A DNA stretch of 64,000 bases from CAYMPH01 sp964392365 (GCA_964392365.1 CAYMPH010000014.1:46187-110186); one strand, 5' to 3'; counted from the stretch's first letter, positions 53,074 to 62,751 are shown. Translations and numbers: made by a program. Notes: generated from the sequence alone by a model not told the origin.

Positions 53074-53595
53074 TTACTTATATCTTAGTGCAAACTTTGA
53101 TTTTTTTCTTAGCTCATAAATTTTGTTATTAGATTTAACTTCTGCAACAACATCAAAAGGAATTTCATCGCAGCAGAAATGTTTTTCAGGAATAGCTTCA
53201 TTTAATCTTGCTGAATAAAACTGTTCCATAACTGAACCGACAAGTGAAAAACCGGAAGCTCTGTTTTCATGAAAATCCAGTCTTTCTGCTTTATATCTTT
53301 TCCCGTCAACCGGATTGATAAAAAAAACAGAAGTATTATCCGGATTCAGTCTGATATCAGCCTTAACCGAAAAACAGATCGTGTCCCCTTTGAAATAAAT
53401 GTAATTGAATAAATCCTTAACCTCTCCGTTTTTTTTAAATTCTGGGAATATAAAATCAAGACTGTTGTTTTTAATTGCTCCTGAATTCGAAAGATCAGAC
53501 CCTGTTTCAATTGATTCAATCGGATTATCTTTTTTTGAGCATGAAGATGAAAAAACCAGCACAGATATGCATAATATAGAAAGTATTTTTCTCAT
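53074..53595 (-). CDS. Putative lipoprotein, unknown function
   Basis: The 173-residue protein has signal peptide MRKILSILCISVLVFSSSC with lipobox Cys near residue 19, and ATG after GGAGG. The mature part has beta-strand-like segments (DTICFSVKADIRLN, FDVVAEVKSN) and no recognised family. It is convergent with the sigma/anti-sigma operon (10 bp gap). Confidence 0.75.
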   Translation of the reverse strand: MRKILSILCISVLVFSSSCSKKDNPIESIETGSDLSNSGAIKNNSLDFIFPEFKKNGEVKDLFNYIYFKGDTICFSVKADIRLNPDNTSVFFINPVDGKRYKAERLDFHENRASGFSLVGSVMEQFYSARLNEAIPEKHFCCDEIPFDVVAEVKSNNKIYELRKKSKFALRYK

Positions 53596-53690
53596 ATATC
53601 CTCCGGATTTTTATTTATTAAAATTAAAAATATTCACTTGTCAATAAAATATTAATTGCTGAATATTCATATCTAATGCATATTAAATCT

Positions 53691-54404
53691 ATGAAAAAAA
53701 ATATACTGATATTATTTCAATTAATTATTATTCTTTTAATCTCCGGCAATCCATTAACCGGTGAAGAACAGAATTTAATCTCATCTTTTTCTTCATCAGT
53801 TGCTGATCAGGATGAAGATGTAAAGCGTAATATACATATAACTGCAGGCAAAATTAATGGGACTATAATAAAATCAGGATCTGTATTTTCATTTAATGAA
53901 ACAGCAGGTGAAGGTTCTATTTCAAATGGTTATGTAAATGGACGTGTATTATATACAGACGGCGCAAGGATGGAGCCCGGCGGCGGAATATGCCAGGTAT
54001 CTTCCACTTTGTTCAACGCACTTCTGCAGGCGGGCTGCGTTATAGTTGAGCGGCACAGACATCATCAGCCTGTAACTTATGTTCCGCTTGGCCTGGATGC
54101 CACGATTAAATTCGGCAAGAAAGATTTAAAAATAAAAAATCTGAATAATTCTGATTTAATTGTTTATGCTGATATGAATGATAAAAATCTTACTGTAAGC
54201 ATAAAATCAGCATCAAAAAATAATTTTACCTGGGAAATATTCACTGAAGAAGATGAAACTGCTGTGCCGGTTGATAATAATATTTCAGGCAGAGTAAGAC
54301 AGGGTATCACGATTTTTGTTTACAGGAAAAAATTCTCCGGTGAAAAACTAATTGAAACCCATCTTCTTTATAAAGATTACTATCCTCCGGTAAGATATAA
54401 GTAA
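53691..54404 (+). CDS. VanW-family protein
   Basis: The 237-residue exported protein has signal peptide MKKNILILFQLIIILLI and the VanW core: TIIKSGSVFSFNETAGEG, YTDGARMEPGGGICQVSSTLFNALLQAG, ERHRHHQPVTYVPLGLDATI. VanW-like domains occur in Gram-positive vancomycin clusters and in many bacteria without such clusters; the molecular role is unknown. ATG at 53676 is an alternative start five codons upstream. The aat gene follows by 1 bp. Confidence 0.85.
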   Translation: MKKNILILFQLIIILLISGNPLTGEEQNLISSFSSSVADQDEDVKRNIHITAGKINGTIIKSGSVFSFNETAGEGSISNGYVNGRVLYTDGARMEPGGGICQVSSTLFNALLQAGCVIVERHRHHQPVTYVPLGLDATIKFGKKDLKIKNLNNSDLIVYADMNDKNLTVSIKSASKNNFTWEIFTEEDETAVPVDNNISGRVRQGITIFVYRKKFSGEKLIETHLLYKDYYPPVRYK

Positions 54405-54405
54405 A

Positions 54406-55110
54406 ATGCCTGTATTTGAATTAAACGAAACACCGCTTTTCCCGTCAGCATCACTTGCTGATGATTCCGGCATAATTGCTGTTGGCGGGGATCTTACACC
54501 TGAAAGGCTTATTGAAGCCTATGCAGGAGGAATTTTCCCGTGGTTTTCAAAAAAAGATCCGATTATCTGGTGGTCCCCGGATCCTCGTTTTGTGCTTTTC
54601 CCGGATGATCTGAAAATTTCCAAAAGCATGAAACAGGTTCTGAACAGAAATATTTATGAAATCAGGTTTGATACATCATTCAGGGAAGTCATAACAGCCT
54701 GCAGTCTGCCCAGAAAAAAAGAAAGATCAACCTGGATTACAAAGGATATGATTGAAGCATATGTGAAACTTCACAAGATAGGATTTGCTCATTCAATCGA
54801 AGCATGGAGAAATGAAGAACTTCTTGGAGGATTATACGGAATAAGTATCGGTTCAATGTTTTTCGGAGAGTCGATGTTCTCGCGTGAAGCCAATGCCTCT
54901 AAAGCTGCATTTATCACACTTGTTAAAATATTAAAAAGACTGAATTTTTCCCTGATAGACTGCCAGGTTCATTCAGATCATCTTGAAAGCCTGGGAGCGG
55001 TAAATATTCCAAGACATGAATTTTTAAAAAAGCTCGATGAATCCATTCAGAAATTCACCTTCAAAGGAAATTGGAATCAGATGGAAGAATTTACTTCACT
55101 GCAGATCTGA
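54406..55110 (+). CDS. aat: Leucyl/phenylalanyl-tRNA--protein transferase
   Basis: The 234-residue enzyme adds Leu or Phe to the N-terminus of proteins with Arg or Lys ends, marking them for ClpAP/ClpS (N-degron pathway). Diagnostic blocks are GGDLTPERLIEAYAGGIFPWF, WWSPDPRFVLFP, AHSIEAW, LLGGLYGISIG and MFFGESMFSREANASKAAF. It is 1 bp after the VanW gene. Its 3' end overlaps the next, convergent gene by 20 bp. Confidence 0.95.
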   Translation: MPVFELNETPLFPSASLADDSGIIAVGGDLTPERLIEAYAGGIFPWFSKKDPIIWWSPDPRFVLFPDDLKISKSMKQVLNRNIYEIRFDTSFREVITACSLPRKKERSTWITKDMIEAYVKLHKIGFAHSIEAWRNEELLGGLYGISIGSMFFGESMFSREANASKAAFITLVKILKRLNFSLIDCQVHSDHLESLGAVNIPRHEFLKKLDESIQKFTFKGNWNQMEEFTSLQI

Positions 55111-57151
55111 CCAGCTCATCAAGTTTTTCCTTGAAAAAATGATACCTGTTTTTATCGCACATAGCTGAAATAATATATGCTTTTCCATTTTTAATTAATG
55201 CGTATGAATCAACCACCATTGAATTTTTTGTTTTTGACTGAAACCAGTATTTGTCTGAACTCCCGTCATCCCATCTGCTTTTAAGTTTTATTAACCCTTT
55301 ATCTTTTGCCCATCTGTCTGATGCCTCCGATAGAGATTCGTTTTCAATGGATATGGAATTTATACTGATCGATGCCTTGCCTTCCCGGTCATTGAATTCA
55401 CGTATTATGCCTTTTGAATTATCTCCGGTATATTCTATCCATCCGTAAGGCAATCTTATCTCAGATCCGATTTCATTAATTTTAAATAATACTCCGTAGT
55501 TTTTATCAGATGTATCCCATGAGTTTCTGTTTAAAATTACTGCTAACTCATTTGCAGCCTTAATATCAGCATCAAACAGATTATTTTCATTAAAAAATAT
55601 TTTCCCTATTTTAGCATCAATTCTTTTTTGGGCTTTAACTGAAAGATCATTGATTTCTTCAGCTGTAGGTTTTGCATTTAGAGAAATTCCGGAATGCCTG
55701 TAATCATCAATAAGTTTATTCAAAGTTTTTATTTCAGCCAATAGATCTTTTCTAATCAGAGATTTAAGTGTAAGTTCAGAATTAAATTTTTCTCTGTTGA
55801 ATCCGTCAATATTTCCAAGAATAGAATTATTTTTAATTACAAGATCAAGCTCCTGTGTGACATTACCCTTGAGGGCATCTTTCATGAGTATATCGTACAC
55901 AACTGCAAGCCTGGTAATTATTTCCTCGGAATAATTTAAACTTTCATAATATTTTGCATAAGATTTAGCAGAATTTAAAATTGATTCAAGCTCGACGTGG
56001 GCAATTTTTGAATTTAAATTTTTCTTTTCAGCTATATTTTTTTTAGATGAGACTCCCTTTTCAGAAAGATATTCGCCATACGATGAAGTAATTTCTTTTT
56101 TAATCGAACTTAAAGAGCTGTTGAATTCTCTTTTTATTTCCTTAATTTTTCTTACATCCTCAGAAACAACACCCGGTAAAGTCCTGATATCAAAATTTGA
56201 TGATTCTCCAATAGCTGTAATCAGATTTCCGGATTTAACAATTGTATTTTCAAACTCCGGCTGTACTGCTTTTAATTTTAATGCAGCTGAGACTGAGCTT
56301 TCAGTCAGATATTCAATAAACTTCAAATAGTCAGTGTTTAATGAAATCTGTTTCCTGAATTCTTCAATAATATTATCATTGAAATTTCTTACACCGGTAA
56401 GCCTGTTTTTTATCAATCTCCAGTCTGATGAATTTTTTAATTCAGAATCTTTTATTGTAAAACAGGAAAGTATTTCCTGCTTTGAAAGATATTTACCTGA
56501 TAATGCTAAAATTTTATCTTCAATTTCCCTGCTGTTGCTTTCTTTACCTGCAATGGATTTTTTTAATTCTTTTAAAATTGAAACTTTTAATTTTGAATAA
56601 ATTTCCTCTTCATCTGATTTTAATGCTGAAAGCATAGTTTCAAAACATATCCGCTTCCACTCTGCCTGAGTAATTTTCTTCTCTGCCGCTTCAACTGCAA
56701 GAATTCCTGAATCATTTATTGATTTGAATTTTTCATGAACAGCCAGTTCCTTTTTAACAGAACTTTTCAATTCTGCAATATTATCCATATTAAATGGTTC
56801 AGTTGAATAAAGAGATAAATAATAAATAGAAAAAATTCCCTTTAGAGTTTTATCTGTTTCCAGGCTTAGTTCTTCGTCAGAAAATATTTTTATTTCATTA
56901 GTAAGCGAACCGTTATTTTTTTTATCCGCATCAAGAACTGAAATTATTTTATTGGCAGACTCCCTTTCTTTTTCAAGAATATCAGCTATCTGTGAATATG
57001 GCCCACCTGGATTTTTTGATTTTTCTATTTTGGTTTCAATTTTTTTCAGCCTGGCGTTCCACCATTTTAAACGTTTCTCAGGAAAAGCAAAAAGATTTAA
57101 GGCATTAAATAGTATTGCTGATATCATAAAAAAAATATATATATTTTTCAT
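55091..57151 (-). CDS. Large secreted coiled-coil protein, unknown function
   Basis: The 686-residue protein begins with a signal peptide (MKNIYIFFMISAILFNALNLFA). The mature part is rich in Lys, Glu, Ile and Ser and alternates long helices with short breaks, as in periplasmic coiled-coil proteins. The last 150 residues (about 545-686) are less helical (SEIRLPYGWIEYTGD, WFQSKTKNSMVVDSYALIKNGK), and may form a small beta domain. No family recognised. ATG follows GAGG. It overlaps the convergent aat gene. Confidence 0.72.
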   Translation of the reverse strand: MKNIYIFFMISAILFNALNLFAFPEKRLKWWNARLKKIETKIEKSKNPGGPYSQIADILEKERESANKIISVLDADKKNNGSLTNEIKIFSDEELSLETDKTLKGIFSIYYLSLYSTEPFNMDNIAELKSSVKKELAVHEKFKSINDSGILAVEAAEKKITQAEWKRICFETMLSALKSDEEEIYSKLKVSILKELKKSIAGKESNSREIEDKILALSGKYLSKQEILSCFTIKDSELKNSSDWRLIKNRLTGVRNFNDNIIEEFRKQISLNTDYLKFIEYLTESSVSAALKLKAVQPEFENTIVKSGNLITAIGESSNFDIRTLPGVVSEDVRKIKEIKREFNSSLSSIKKEITSSYGEYLSEKGVSSKKNIAEKKNLNSKIAHVELESILNSAKSYAKYYESLNYSEEIITRLAVVYDILMKDALKGNVTQELDLVIKNNSILGNIDGFNREKFNSELTLKSLIRKDLLAEIKTLNKLIDDYRHSGISLNAKPTAEEINDLSVKAQKRIDAKIGKIFFNENNLFDADIKAANELAVILNRNSWDTSDKNYGVLFKINEIGSEIRLPYGWIEYTGDNSKGIIREFNDREGKASISINSISIENESLSEASDRWAKDKGLIKLKSRWDDGSSDKYWFQSKTKNSMVVDSYALIKNGKAYIISAMCDKNRYHFFKEKLDELVRSAVK

Positions 57152-57339
57152 TCCTCACCGCCTGAATAATTTGTCACATTAAAATTTTGTAATTAACAGG
57201 ATTATACAGTTAATATCGAAGAAAATGTATGATTTTATGAGATAAAAACGTTATGTGTGATTTTTATAAGTATGCTGGCTGGATTAAATTTAAACTTATT
57301 TAGAATGATTTGTATTTCGAATTAACTTATATTAAAAAT

Positions 57340-57476
57340 GTGTAAGAAAGGGGGATCAAGAGATGGACGAGATAATGGGGATAAAATTATTGGAAAATTA
57401 AAAGCATTATGCTTTTTTAGTTAAATTTATTAATATCTCCCTATCTCATCTTTCCCCATATCTCCTGTTCTTACAC
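57340..57476. mobile_element. MITE-like 137-bp element
   Basis: The element has terminal inverted repeats GTGTAAGAA (57340-57348) and TTCTTACAC (57468-57476), then GAGATGG/GAGATAATGGGGAT-type words on the left mirrored by ATCTCCCTATCTCATCTTTCC on the right. The middle has AAAGCAT/ATGCTTTTT, a small hairpin. No frame in it codes. It fills most of the 57152-57504 gap. A target duplication was not recognised. Confidence 0.55.
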
Positions 57477-57504
57477 ATAAAAAGGCATTTTGAAGGACTT
57501 CGAT

Positions 57505-57894
57505 TTATTTTCTTTCAAATTTCTTTTTAAGATCTTTTTCATGAATCTGAAAAGTTATTTCAACACCATCCTGATTCTGATTTTCAGAAATTACTTTTCC
57601 CTTTTCAATCGGATCTTTGAATTCCGACATTATATTCTTTATATCAGAGTAAGGACTTTTATTTAAAACCCTTACATTAACTATATCTCTGAAAATTTTA
57701 TTAATAGCTTTATCCTTTGCTTTTTCCGCATTTTTCCCCTGGGCTTTTACTGTATATGTATCATTATCAGACCATCCAAGAACTGCTTCTGCTTCTGTTT
57801 TTTTTACAGTTGCGGTTTTTGTATCAACTTTCTGGCCGCCTGCGCAGGAAAACATAAATGCAGCAATCAATAAAAATGCAATTTTTTTAATCAT
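57505..57894 (-). CDS. LPP20-like lipoprotein
   Basis: The 129-residue protein has a lipobox (MIKKIAFLLIAAFMFSC) and a body sharing WSDNDTYTVKAQG and the C-terminal KDLKKK with the protein at 58814. These match the LPP20/FlgO-related lipoprotein family loosely. ATG follows GAGG; an ATG five codons upstream would bury the signal. Function unknown; surface or periplasmic. Confidence 0.75.
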   Translation of the reverse strand: MIKKIAFLLIAAFMFSCAGGQKVDTKTATVKKTEAEAVLGWSDNDTYTVKAQGKNAEKAKDKAINKIFRDIVNVRVLNKSPYSDIKNIMSEFKDPIEKGKVISENQNQDGVEITFQIHEKDLKKKFERK

Positions 57895-58100
57895 ATCAAG
57901 CCTCAACATTTTAAAATTTTTCCCGAATATTTTTAAACCGTCTATAATATTGCTTCTAATATTTTACCGGTCAAGCGTATTTTATAATGAATTCTTATTT
58001 AAAATTAATTGACTTTTTTAAATATAAATCATTTATTACCGTTAATAAAAATTTTGCTTAATAAAAGAAGCAAACAGTAAACTCTTCCAAGGAGATAGCC

Positions 58101-58628
58101 GTGTTAGAATTTGTTCTTATTTATATAATTTTTATTTTAGTAGTAATTGTTGCATATTATTATTCTTCCCTGATAATGTCAAAAGAACAATATACCAGAG
58201 AAGAACTTAAAGGAGTAGTAACTTTTTTACCTAAGTTTCTCGGTAAAATATCTGAAAAATATTCTTTCGTAATGTTTTTTGTAACAATGATATTATCTTC
58301 ACTTATCGGCATGCTTCCTGCTGCAGTTTCATACCATTGGTTTGCAAATTCAGCAATATTATTCGGAGCTGTATTTGCAGGACTGCCAGTTCTAAAGAAA
58401 AGTTTTGAGTCAACAAGGGTTACTGAATCAGTAAGTTATTCAGACACAGCTGCAAATTTTGTTCTGAAATATAATGAGTCATTAATTTTTGGTTTTGGAA
58501 TTGGAGCAGGTTCAATGCTGATCAGCAACTGGGGCAGTTCAAGAGAAATCAGTTTTTTATGGTTTATATTAAATTTAGTAATAATTACTGTTCTTTTAAC
58601 TATGACATCAAAGAAAATATTCGAATAA
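58101..58628 (+). CDS. Integral membrane protein, four helices, unknown function
   Basis: The 175-residue protein starts at GTG after AGGAGATAG. Hydrophobic segments lie at about 1-24, 55-77, 85-100 and 135-172. There is an acidic loop after the first helix (SKEQYTREELKG). No family recognised. It sits between the two LPP20-like genes; strand agrees with the second. Confidence 0.68.
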   Translation: MLEFVLIYIIFILVVIVAYYYSSLIMSKEQYTREELKGVVTFLPKFLGKISEKYSFVMFFVTMILSSLIGMLPAAVSYHWFANSAILFGAVFAGLPVLKKSFESTRVTESVSYSDTAANFVLKYNESLIFGFGIGAGSMLISNWGSSREISFLWFILNLVIITVLLTMTSKKIFE

Positions 58629-58813
58629 AAATATACATAATTTCAAATTTATATATTTTAATTACAATTATCACAGTATTTTCTTTAATTTTCTGTTGAC
58701 TTAAACTAAAAGTCTTATTATACTGTTTAAATATTGAAAATATGCAAAGTAACTATTAAATTTGTTATCAGTGTTATAATATTGATAACTAAAAACAATC
58801 AGGAGGATTTTTC

Positions 58814-59269
58814 ATGAAAAAAGCTTTAATGATAGGAATAGCTCTTATAATTGCCCTGCCTTTCGTGTTCACATCTTGTGATGGCGGCAAACCAGGCGGA
58901 ACAGTTAAAGGTGAAACCTTCAAAAATGAGCAGTGGGTAGATAATGATACATACAGAATCGCTGCAGCTGGAATAGCTAAAAAAACCCTAACTAATAAGA
59001 TTCAGAGAAGAGAAAGTGCAAAAAGAGCTGCTGTACTAAATGCACAGTATCAGGTTCTTGAGAAATTCAAAGGTTCAAAAATTGAAGGCGCTTCAGGCAT
59101 GTCAGATTTCGAAATGACTGGAATTGCAATAGCTCAGGAAGTTCAGGGAGTTATTAAAGGCGGATCAGTTCAGAGCTTCACATACGACGAAGAAGATAAC
59201 TGCGAAGTTATTTATGAAGTAAAAGCTAAAGATCTTAAGAAAAAAGTACAGGCTGCTGAGTGGAAATAA
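58814..59269 (+). CDS. LPP20-like lipoprotein, paralogue of 57505
   Basis: The 151-residue protein has signal MKKALMIGIALIIALPFVFTSC and then Gly-rich start, WVDNDTYRIAAAG, ESAKRAAVLNAQYQVLEKFKG and C-terminal KAKDLKKK. The WxDNDTY and KDLKKK words match the 57505 protein. ATG follows AGGAGG. The alternating Ala/Lys helical middle and beta end fit the LPP20 fold. Function unknown. Confidence 0.8.
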   Translation: MKKALMIGIALIIALPFVFTSCDGGKPGGTVKGETFKNEQWVDNDTYRIAAAGIAKKTLTNKIQRRESAKRAAVLNAQYQVLEKFKGSKIEGASGMSDFEMTGIAIAQEVQGVIKGGSVQSFTYDEEDNCEVIYEVKAKDLKKKVQAAEWK

Positions 59270-59293
59270 TTTAAAATTAAAATATTTAATAAA

Positions 59294-59322
59294 AAAAAGC
59301 CGCGAATCAGCGGCTTTTTTTT
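59294..59322. terminator. Bidirectional intrinsic terminator
   Basis: AAAAAGCCGC (59294-59303) pairs with GCGGCTTTTT (59310-59319) around GAATCA, with A- and T-runs outside. It can end both the LPP20-like gene and the convergent hisG gene. Confidence 0.9.
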
Positions 59323-59355
59323 ATTAATAATACATAAAATTTATTATCTTATTTA

Positions 59356-60231
59356 TTAAATTATTTTATTTAACGGATATTCAACAATTCCTTCAGCACC
59401 GAGTTTAATAAGCTCCGGTATGATTTTCCTTACATCCTTTTCAGGAAGAATGCTTTCAATGGAAACCCAGTCGGATTTATAAAGATTCGATACAGTAGGA
59501 TTTTTCAGGCTCGGCAGAACTCCAGTTATAGAGTCAACTTTATCATGCGGGGCATTCATTTTAAGGCCGACCATTCCCTCAGCTGCTAGAGCAGATAACA
59601 GCAAAGTGGAAATTGTTTTTATTTTTTCTCTTTTCCAGGGATCATCCCATGCAGATTTATTTGCAACCATTACAGGCACTGATTCCATCATATCGCAAAC
59701 TATCCTTAAATTATTTGCCTTGATAGTTGATCCTGTTTCTGTTACTTCAACAATTGCATCGCAAAGACCGTCCACCACCTTTGCTTCGGTAGCGCCCCAG
59801 GAGAATTCCACATTTACAGAAATTTTTCTTTCAGCAAAATAGCGCTTTGTAAATTCAACAAGTTCTGTTGAGATTGTAGCTCCATTGAGATCTTCAGGTT
59901 TATGCACTTTCGAATCCTGAGTCACAACAAGCACCCATCGCGCGGGCTTGCGTGATACTTTGGAATAAACCATCTCGCACACTTCAATTACATCAGAGTT
60001 ATTCTCCATAACCCAGTCGCGCCCGGCAATTCCAACATCTATTGTACCGCGCTCAACATACTTAGCCATTTCCTGAGGCCTTATCAGTTTACAGTTTAAT
60101 TCATCATCATCAACTGACGGGAAATAACTTCTAGAAGAAATATTTATCCGCCAGCCTGCTTTTTTAAAAAGTTCAACCGTTGAATTTTCAAGACTTCCTT
60201 TTGGAATACCAAGCTTTAGAATATTACTCAT
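59356..60231 (-). CDS. hisG: ATP phosphoribosyltransferase (long form)
   Basis: The 291-residue enzyme condenses ATP and PRPP in the first step of histidine synthesis. Marks are LKLGIPKGSLENSTVELFKKAG, then GTIDVGIAGRDWV, and the PRPP site VEVTETGSTIKANNLRIV. The length and the C-terminal ACT-like regulatory part (about 215-291) indicate the long form, usually feedback-inhibited by histidine without HisZ. It overlaps hisI by 4 bp. ATG follows AGGAGG. Confidence 0.95.
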   Translation of the reverse strand: MSNILKLGIPKGSLENSTVELFKKAGWRINISSRSYFPSVDDDELNCKLIRPQEMAKYVERGTIDVGIAGRDWVMENNSDVIEVCEMVYSKVSRKPARWVLVVTQDSKVHKPEDLNGATISTELVEFTKRYFAERKISVNVEFSWGATEAKVVDGLCDAIVEVTETGSTIKANNLRIVCDMMESVPVMVANKSAWDDPWKREKIKTISTLLLSALAAEGMVGLKMNAPHDKVDSITGVLPSLKNPTVSNLYKSDWVSIESILPEKDVRKIIPELIKLGAEGIVEYPLNKII

Positions 60232-60605
60232 TTTTTATAAACCTCCTTGGGATCAAAAAGAGGATTTGAATGTTCAACCCATTGCCCGTCTTCCCATTTA
60301 ACGAAAAAACAGCTCCTGTTGCCTGTGTGGCATGCTGCAGGGCCATTCTGCTTAACCTTCACAACAACAGTGTCAGCGTCGCAGTCAGTAAGAACCTCCA
60401 TTACTTCCTGAGTGTTGCCTGATTCCTCGCCCTTCATCCAGTACTTTGATCGTGATCTGCTGTAAAACCAGGTCTTGCGTGTCTCGAGAGTAAGTTTGAG
60501 AGTTTTCTCATCCATAAAAGCAACCATCAGAACTTCGCCTGATTTATAATCCTGTATAACTGCCGGTATCATGCCGCCCATTTTTCCGAAATCTATATTT
60601 ATCAT
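60228..60605 (-). CDS. hisI: Phosphoribosyl-AMP cyclohydrolase
   Basis: The 125-residue enzyme performs the third step of histidine synthesis. Marks are YKSGEVLMVAFMDEKTLKLTLET, YSRSRSKYWMKGEESGN, DCDADTVVVKV and the metal Cys in GPACHTGNRSCF-like AACHTGNRSCFF. The pyrophosphohydrolase domain (HisE) is not fused. ATG at 60605 follows AGGGGA; a longer frame to 60638 is less likely. It overlaps hisG, which follows. No other his gene is in the window. Confidence 0.95.
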   Translation of the reverse strand: MINIDFGKMGGMIPAVIQDYKSGEVLMVAFMDEKTLKLTLETRKTWFYSRSRSKYWMKGEESGNTQEVMEVLTDCDADTVVVKVKQNGPAACHTGNRSCFFVKWEDGQWVEHSNPLFDPKEVYKK

Positions 60606-60780
60606 AAAATATTCCCCTTGTATTCGATCATATATCATTCTATTTTTTTATCATCCCTGCGCAGACAATGGCCTGTACCATCGTGTGGATCCATTTACAT
60701 CAAATATATAATAATATAATTACTTATAAAAAATTCACATAAATTGGATTCATTTTTAAAAAATTTTTACTATTTAAAAA

Positions 60781-60811
60781 CCTGGATTCCCGCATCTGCG
60801 GGAATGACAAG
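60781..60811. repeat. Short interspersed palindrome
   Basis: ATTCCCGCA-tc-TGCGGGAAT (60786-60805) sits inside the wider CCTGGATTCCCGC...GCGGGAATGACA word, a small interspersed palindrome of a type common in bacterial intergenic DNA. It lies between the glycosyl operon 3' end and the his genes and may act as a terminator, although the T-run is short. Confidence 0.55.
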
Positions 60812-60824
60812 GATATTCAATCCG

Positions 60825-61529
60825 CTACCTCTTCCATCCGTAAATAATAACACTTTTGGAGAAAAAATAATCAAAAAAATTCTCCATGCGCCTCATAAAC
60901 TTTGACATTAATCCCAAATGAAGGAATTTATGATATGATTTTGTCATAGGGTGATTTTCAAGATGAAGCCCCACTACGCATCTGATCATCCACCAGATTG
61001 TATGGAAAGCGTGTTTAAAATCTATAGCATAAATTTCAAATCCGCAATCTCTCATAATATTGGCAAGCTGTACAGGAGTATATTTCCTGATATGACCTCC
61101 GGGTGTGGAAAAATATTCAAATGTCAGAGAATCGTAAAGCAGCTCGCTGAAATAAGTCGGAACAGTAATTGCAATTCTTCCACCCGGTTTTAAAACACGG
61201 AAAAGTTCCGAGCAGGCCTGCCTGTCATCAGATACATGTTCCATTACTTCAGAGCAGATTATACGGTCGAATGAATCATTTTTAAAAGGCATGCCCATTG
61301 CATTTCCATTCAGAGATAAAAATTTATAACCTTTTTGTGATTTATCCTGCCTTTTCATTTCAGCAAGTATAAATCTTGTTTTTCTTACAGATTCATGATC
61401 AAGATCCATGCTGTAAACTGATGCGCCTCTTTTCAAAAATTCCATGGAATGCCTGCCGAAACCGCAGCCGGCGTCAAGTGCAGCATCGCCTTTTCTTACA
61501 GCGAGCCTGTCAAAATCAACTGTAAGCAT
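60825..61529 (-). CDS. SAM-dependent methyltransferase
   Basis: The 234-residue class I enzyme (methyltransferase 11 type) has motif I ALDAGCGFGRHSMEFLKRG, motif II YSMDLDHES, motif post-II FDRIICSEVMEHVSDD and GGRIAITVPTYF. A His/Trp-rich tail follows (IWWMIRCVVGLHLENHPM). It overlaps the glycosyltransferase gene upstream by 14 bp, so a glycan or glycolipid precursor is a plausible substrate (inference). Last gene of the operon. Confidence 0.88.
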   Translation of the reverse strand: MLTVDFDRLAVRKGDAALDAGCGFGRHSMEFLKRGASVYSMDLDHESVRKTRFILAEMKRQDKSQKGYKFLSLNGNAMGMPFKNDSFDRIICSEVMEHVSDDRQACSELFRVLKPGGRIAITVPTYFSELLYDSLTFEYFSTPGGHIRKYTPVQLANIMRDCGFEIYAIDFKHAFHTIWWMIRCVVGLHLENHPMTKSYHKFLHLGLMSKFMRRMENFFDYFFSKSVIIYGWKR

Positions 61530-62751
61530 TTATTACCTCTTTATATACATCAGCTGTCTCTCTTGCAGCATTTTCCCATGTAAAAATTTTCAATACCCGC
61601 TCCCTTCCTGCATTCGCAATCCTTTTCATTATATCCGGATTATCGAAAAAATAATCAATCCCTTCAGCAATTGCTTCAGGATCACGCGGAGGAACCAGGT
61701 ATGCTGTTTTAAGATGTTCGCCAACAACCTCGGGAAGAGCGCCTGCAGTTGATGCAATCACAGGAATGCCGCATGCCATAGCTTCTGCTGCAGGGAACCC
61801 GAAGCCTTCATATAATGATGGATTTATAGCAATCACGCTTTCAGCATAATATCTGATCATTTCATCTACAGATATTTTCCCAGTAAATGTCACCCTGTCA
61901 TGAAGATTGTATCGTTCAATTAATCTCGGAATATATTTCCTGTTAGGAGATCCTCCGTCAACGATCGTGAGTGTAACCTTAGTTTTCGTAAGAGTCATTG
62001 CTTTAAGTAGATATATAATGCCTTTTTTTCTGTCTTCAACATTTCCAACAAAAATAATTCTGCCTGGAATTTTTTTTATTCCTGCAACAGGATAAAACAT
62101 TCCGCTGTCTAGACCGTTGTACACAACTTTAATATGATTCGGATTAATATCAAACGCATTGCTGATTTCAACTGCAGAATCGTGAGAAACGGTCAGTATT
62201 TTATCCATCCGGTTGGAAACAATTTTCTGCATCAGAAGCGGATAGTATAGAACGCGTTTTATTTTCAGCAGAAAATCCGACGGATACTCAAACCATGTTG
62301 CCCTGTCTATATTTAGAGGATGGTGTATTGTTGATACAAAAGGAACACCTAAAAGTTTTATCAGCAGAAAACCGTATCCGAGACATTGATTGTCATGTAT
62401 GATATCAAATGAATGAGTTTTTAAAAGTTCGCGCAGTTTATAAAACACCCTGAATGAAAATGCTTCAATCTCAGGGAATATCCCCATTTTTGAAGCAATA
62501 AACTCGTAAAAATTTATAGGTGAAAATGTAACAAACGGCCTTTTCAAATCAATAAAATCTGTATTATTGAAATAATTTTCATTTTCAATTCTATGCATAA
62601 TTACGCCTTCAACATCATAGGGATAAGGCGGACCTGATATTAAATGGACTTCATGGCCTATCTTGACAAGCTCGCGTGCAAGATACATAACATAAATCCC
62701 CTGACCTCCGCAGAAAGGATTTCCCCTGTAACTCAACAGACAGATTTTCAT
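61516..62751 (-). CDS. GT4-family glycosyltransferase
   Basis: The 411-residue retaining glycosyltransferase has the GT-B fold: N-terminal LLSYRGNPFCGGQGIYVMYLA, then IIHDNQCLGYGFLL, and C-terminal donor site SLYEGFGFPAAEAMACGIPVIAST (Glu-x7-Glu). It overlaps the next upstream gene by 4 bp. A paralogue of the following gene with near-identical N-terminal motif. It likely builds a surface polysaccharide or glycolipid at the inner membrane. Confidence 0.92.
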   Translation of the reverse strand: MKICLLSYRGNPFCGGQGIYVMYLARELVKIGHEVHLISGPPYPYDVEGVIMHRIENENYFNNTDFIDLKRPFVTFSPINFYEFIASKMGIFPEIEAFSFRVFYKLRELLKTHSFDIIHDNQCLGYGFLLIKLLGVPFVSTIHHPLNIDRATWFEYPSDFLLKIKRVLYYPLLMQKIVSNRMDKILTVSHDSAVEISNAFDINPNHIKVVYNGLDSGMFYPVAGIKKIPGRIIFVGNVEDRKKGIIYLLKAMTLTKTKVTLTIVDGGSPNRKYIPRLIERYNLHDRVTFTGKISVDEMIRYYAESVIAINPSLYEGFGFPAAEAMACGIPVIASTAGALPEVVGEHLKTAYLVPPRDPEAIAEGIDYFFDNPDIMKRIANAGRERVLKIFTWENAARETADVYKEVINAYS

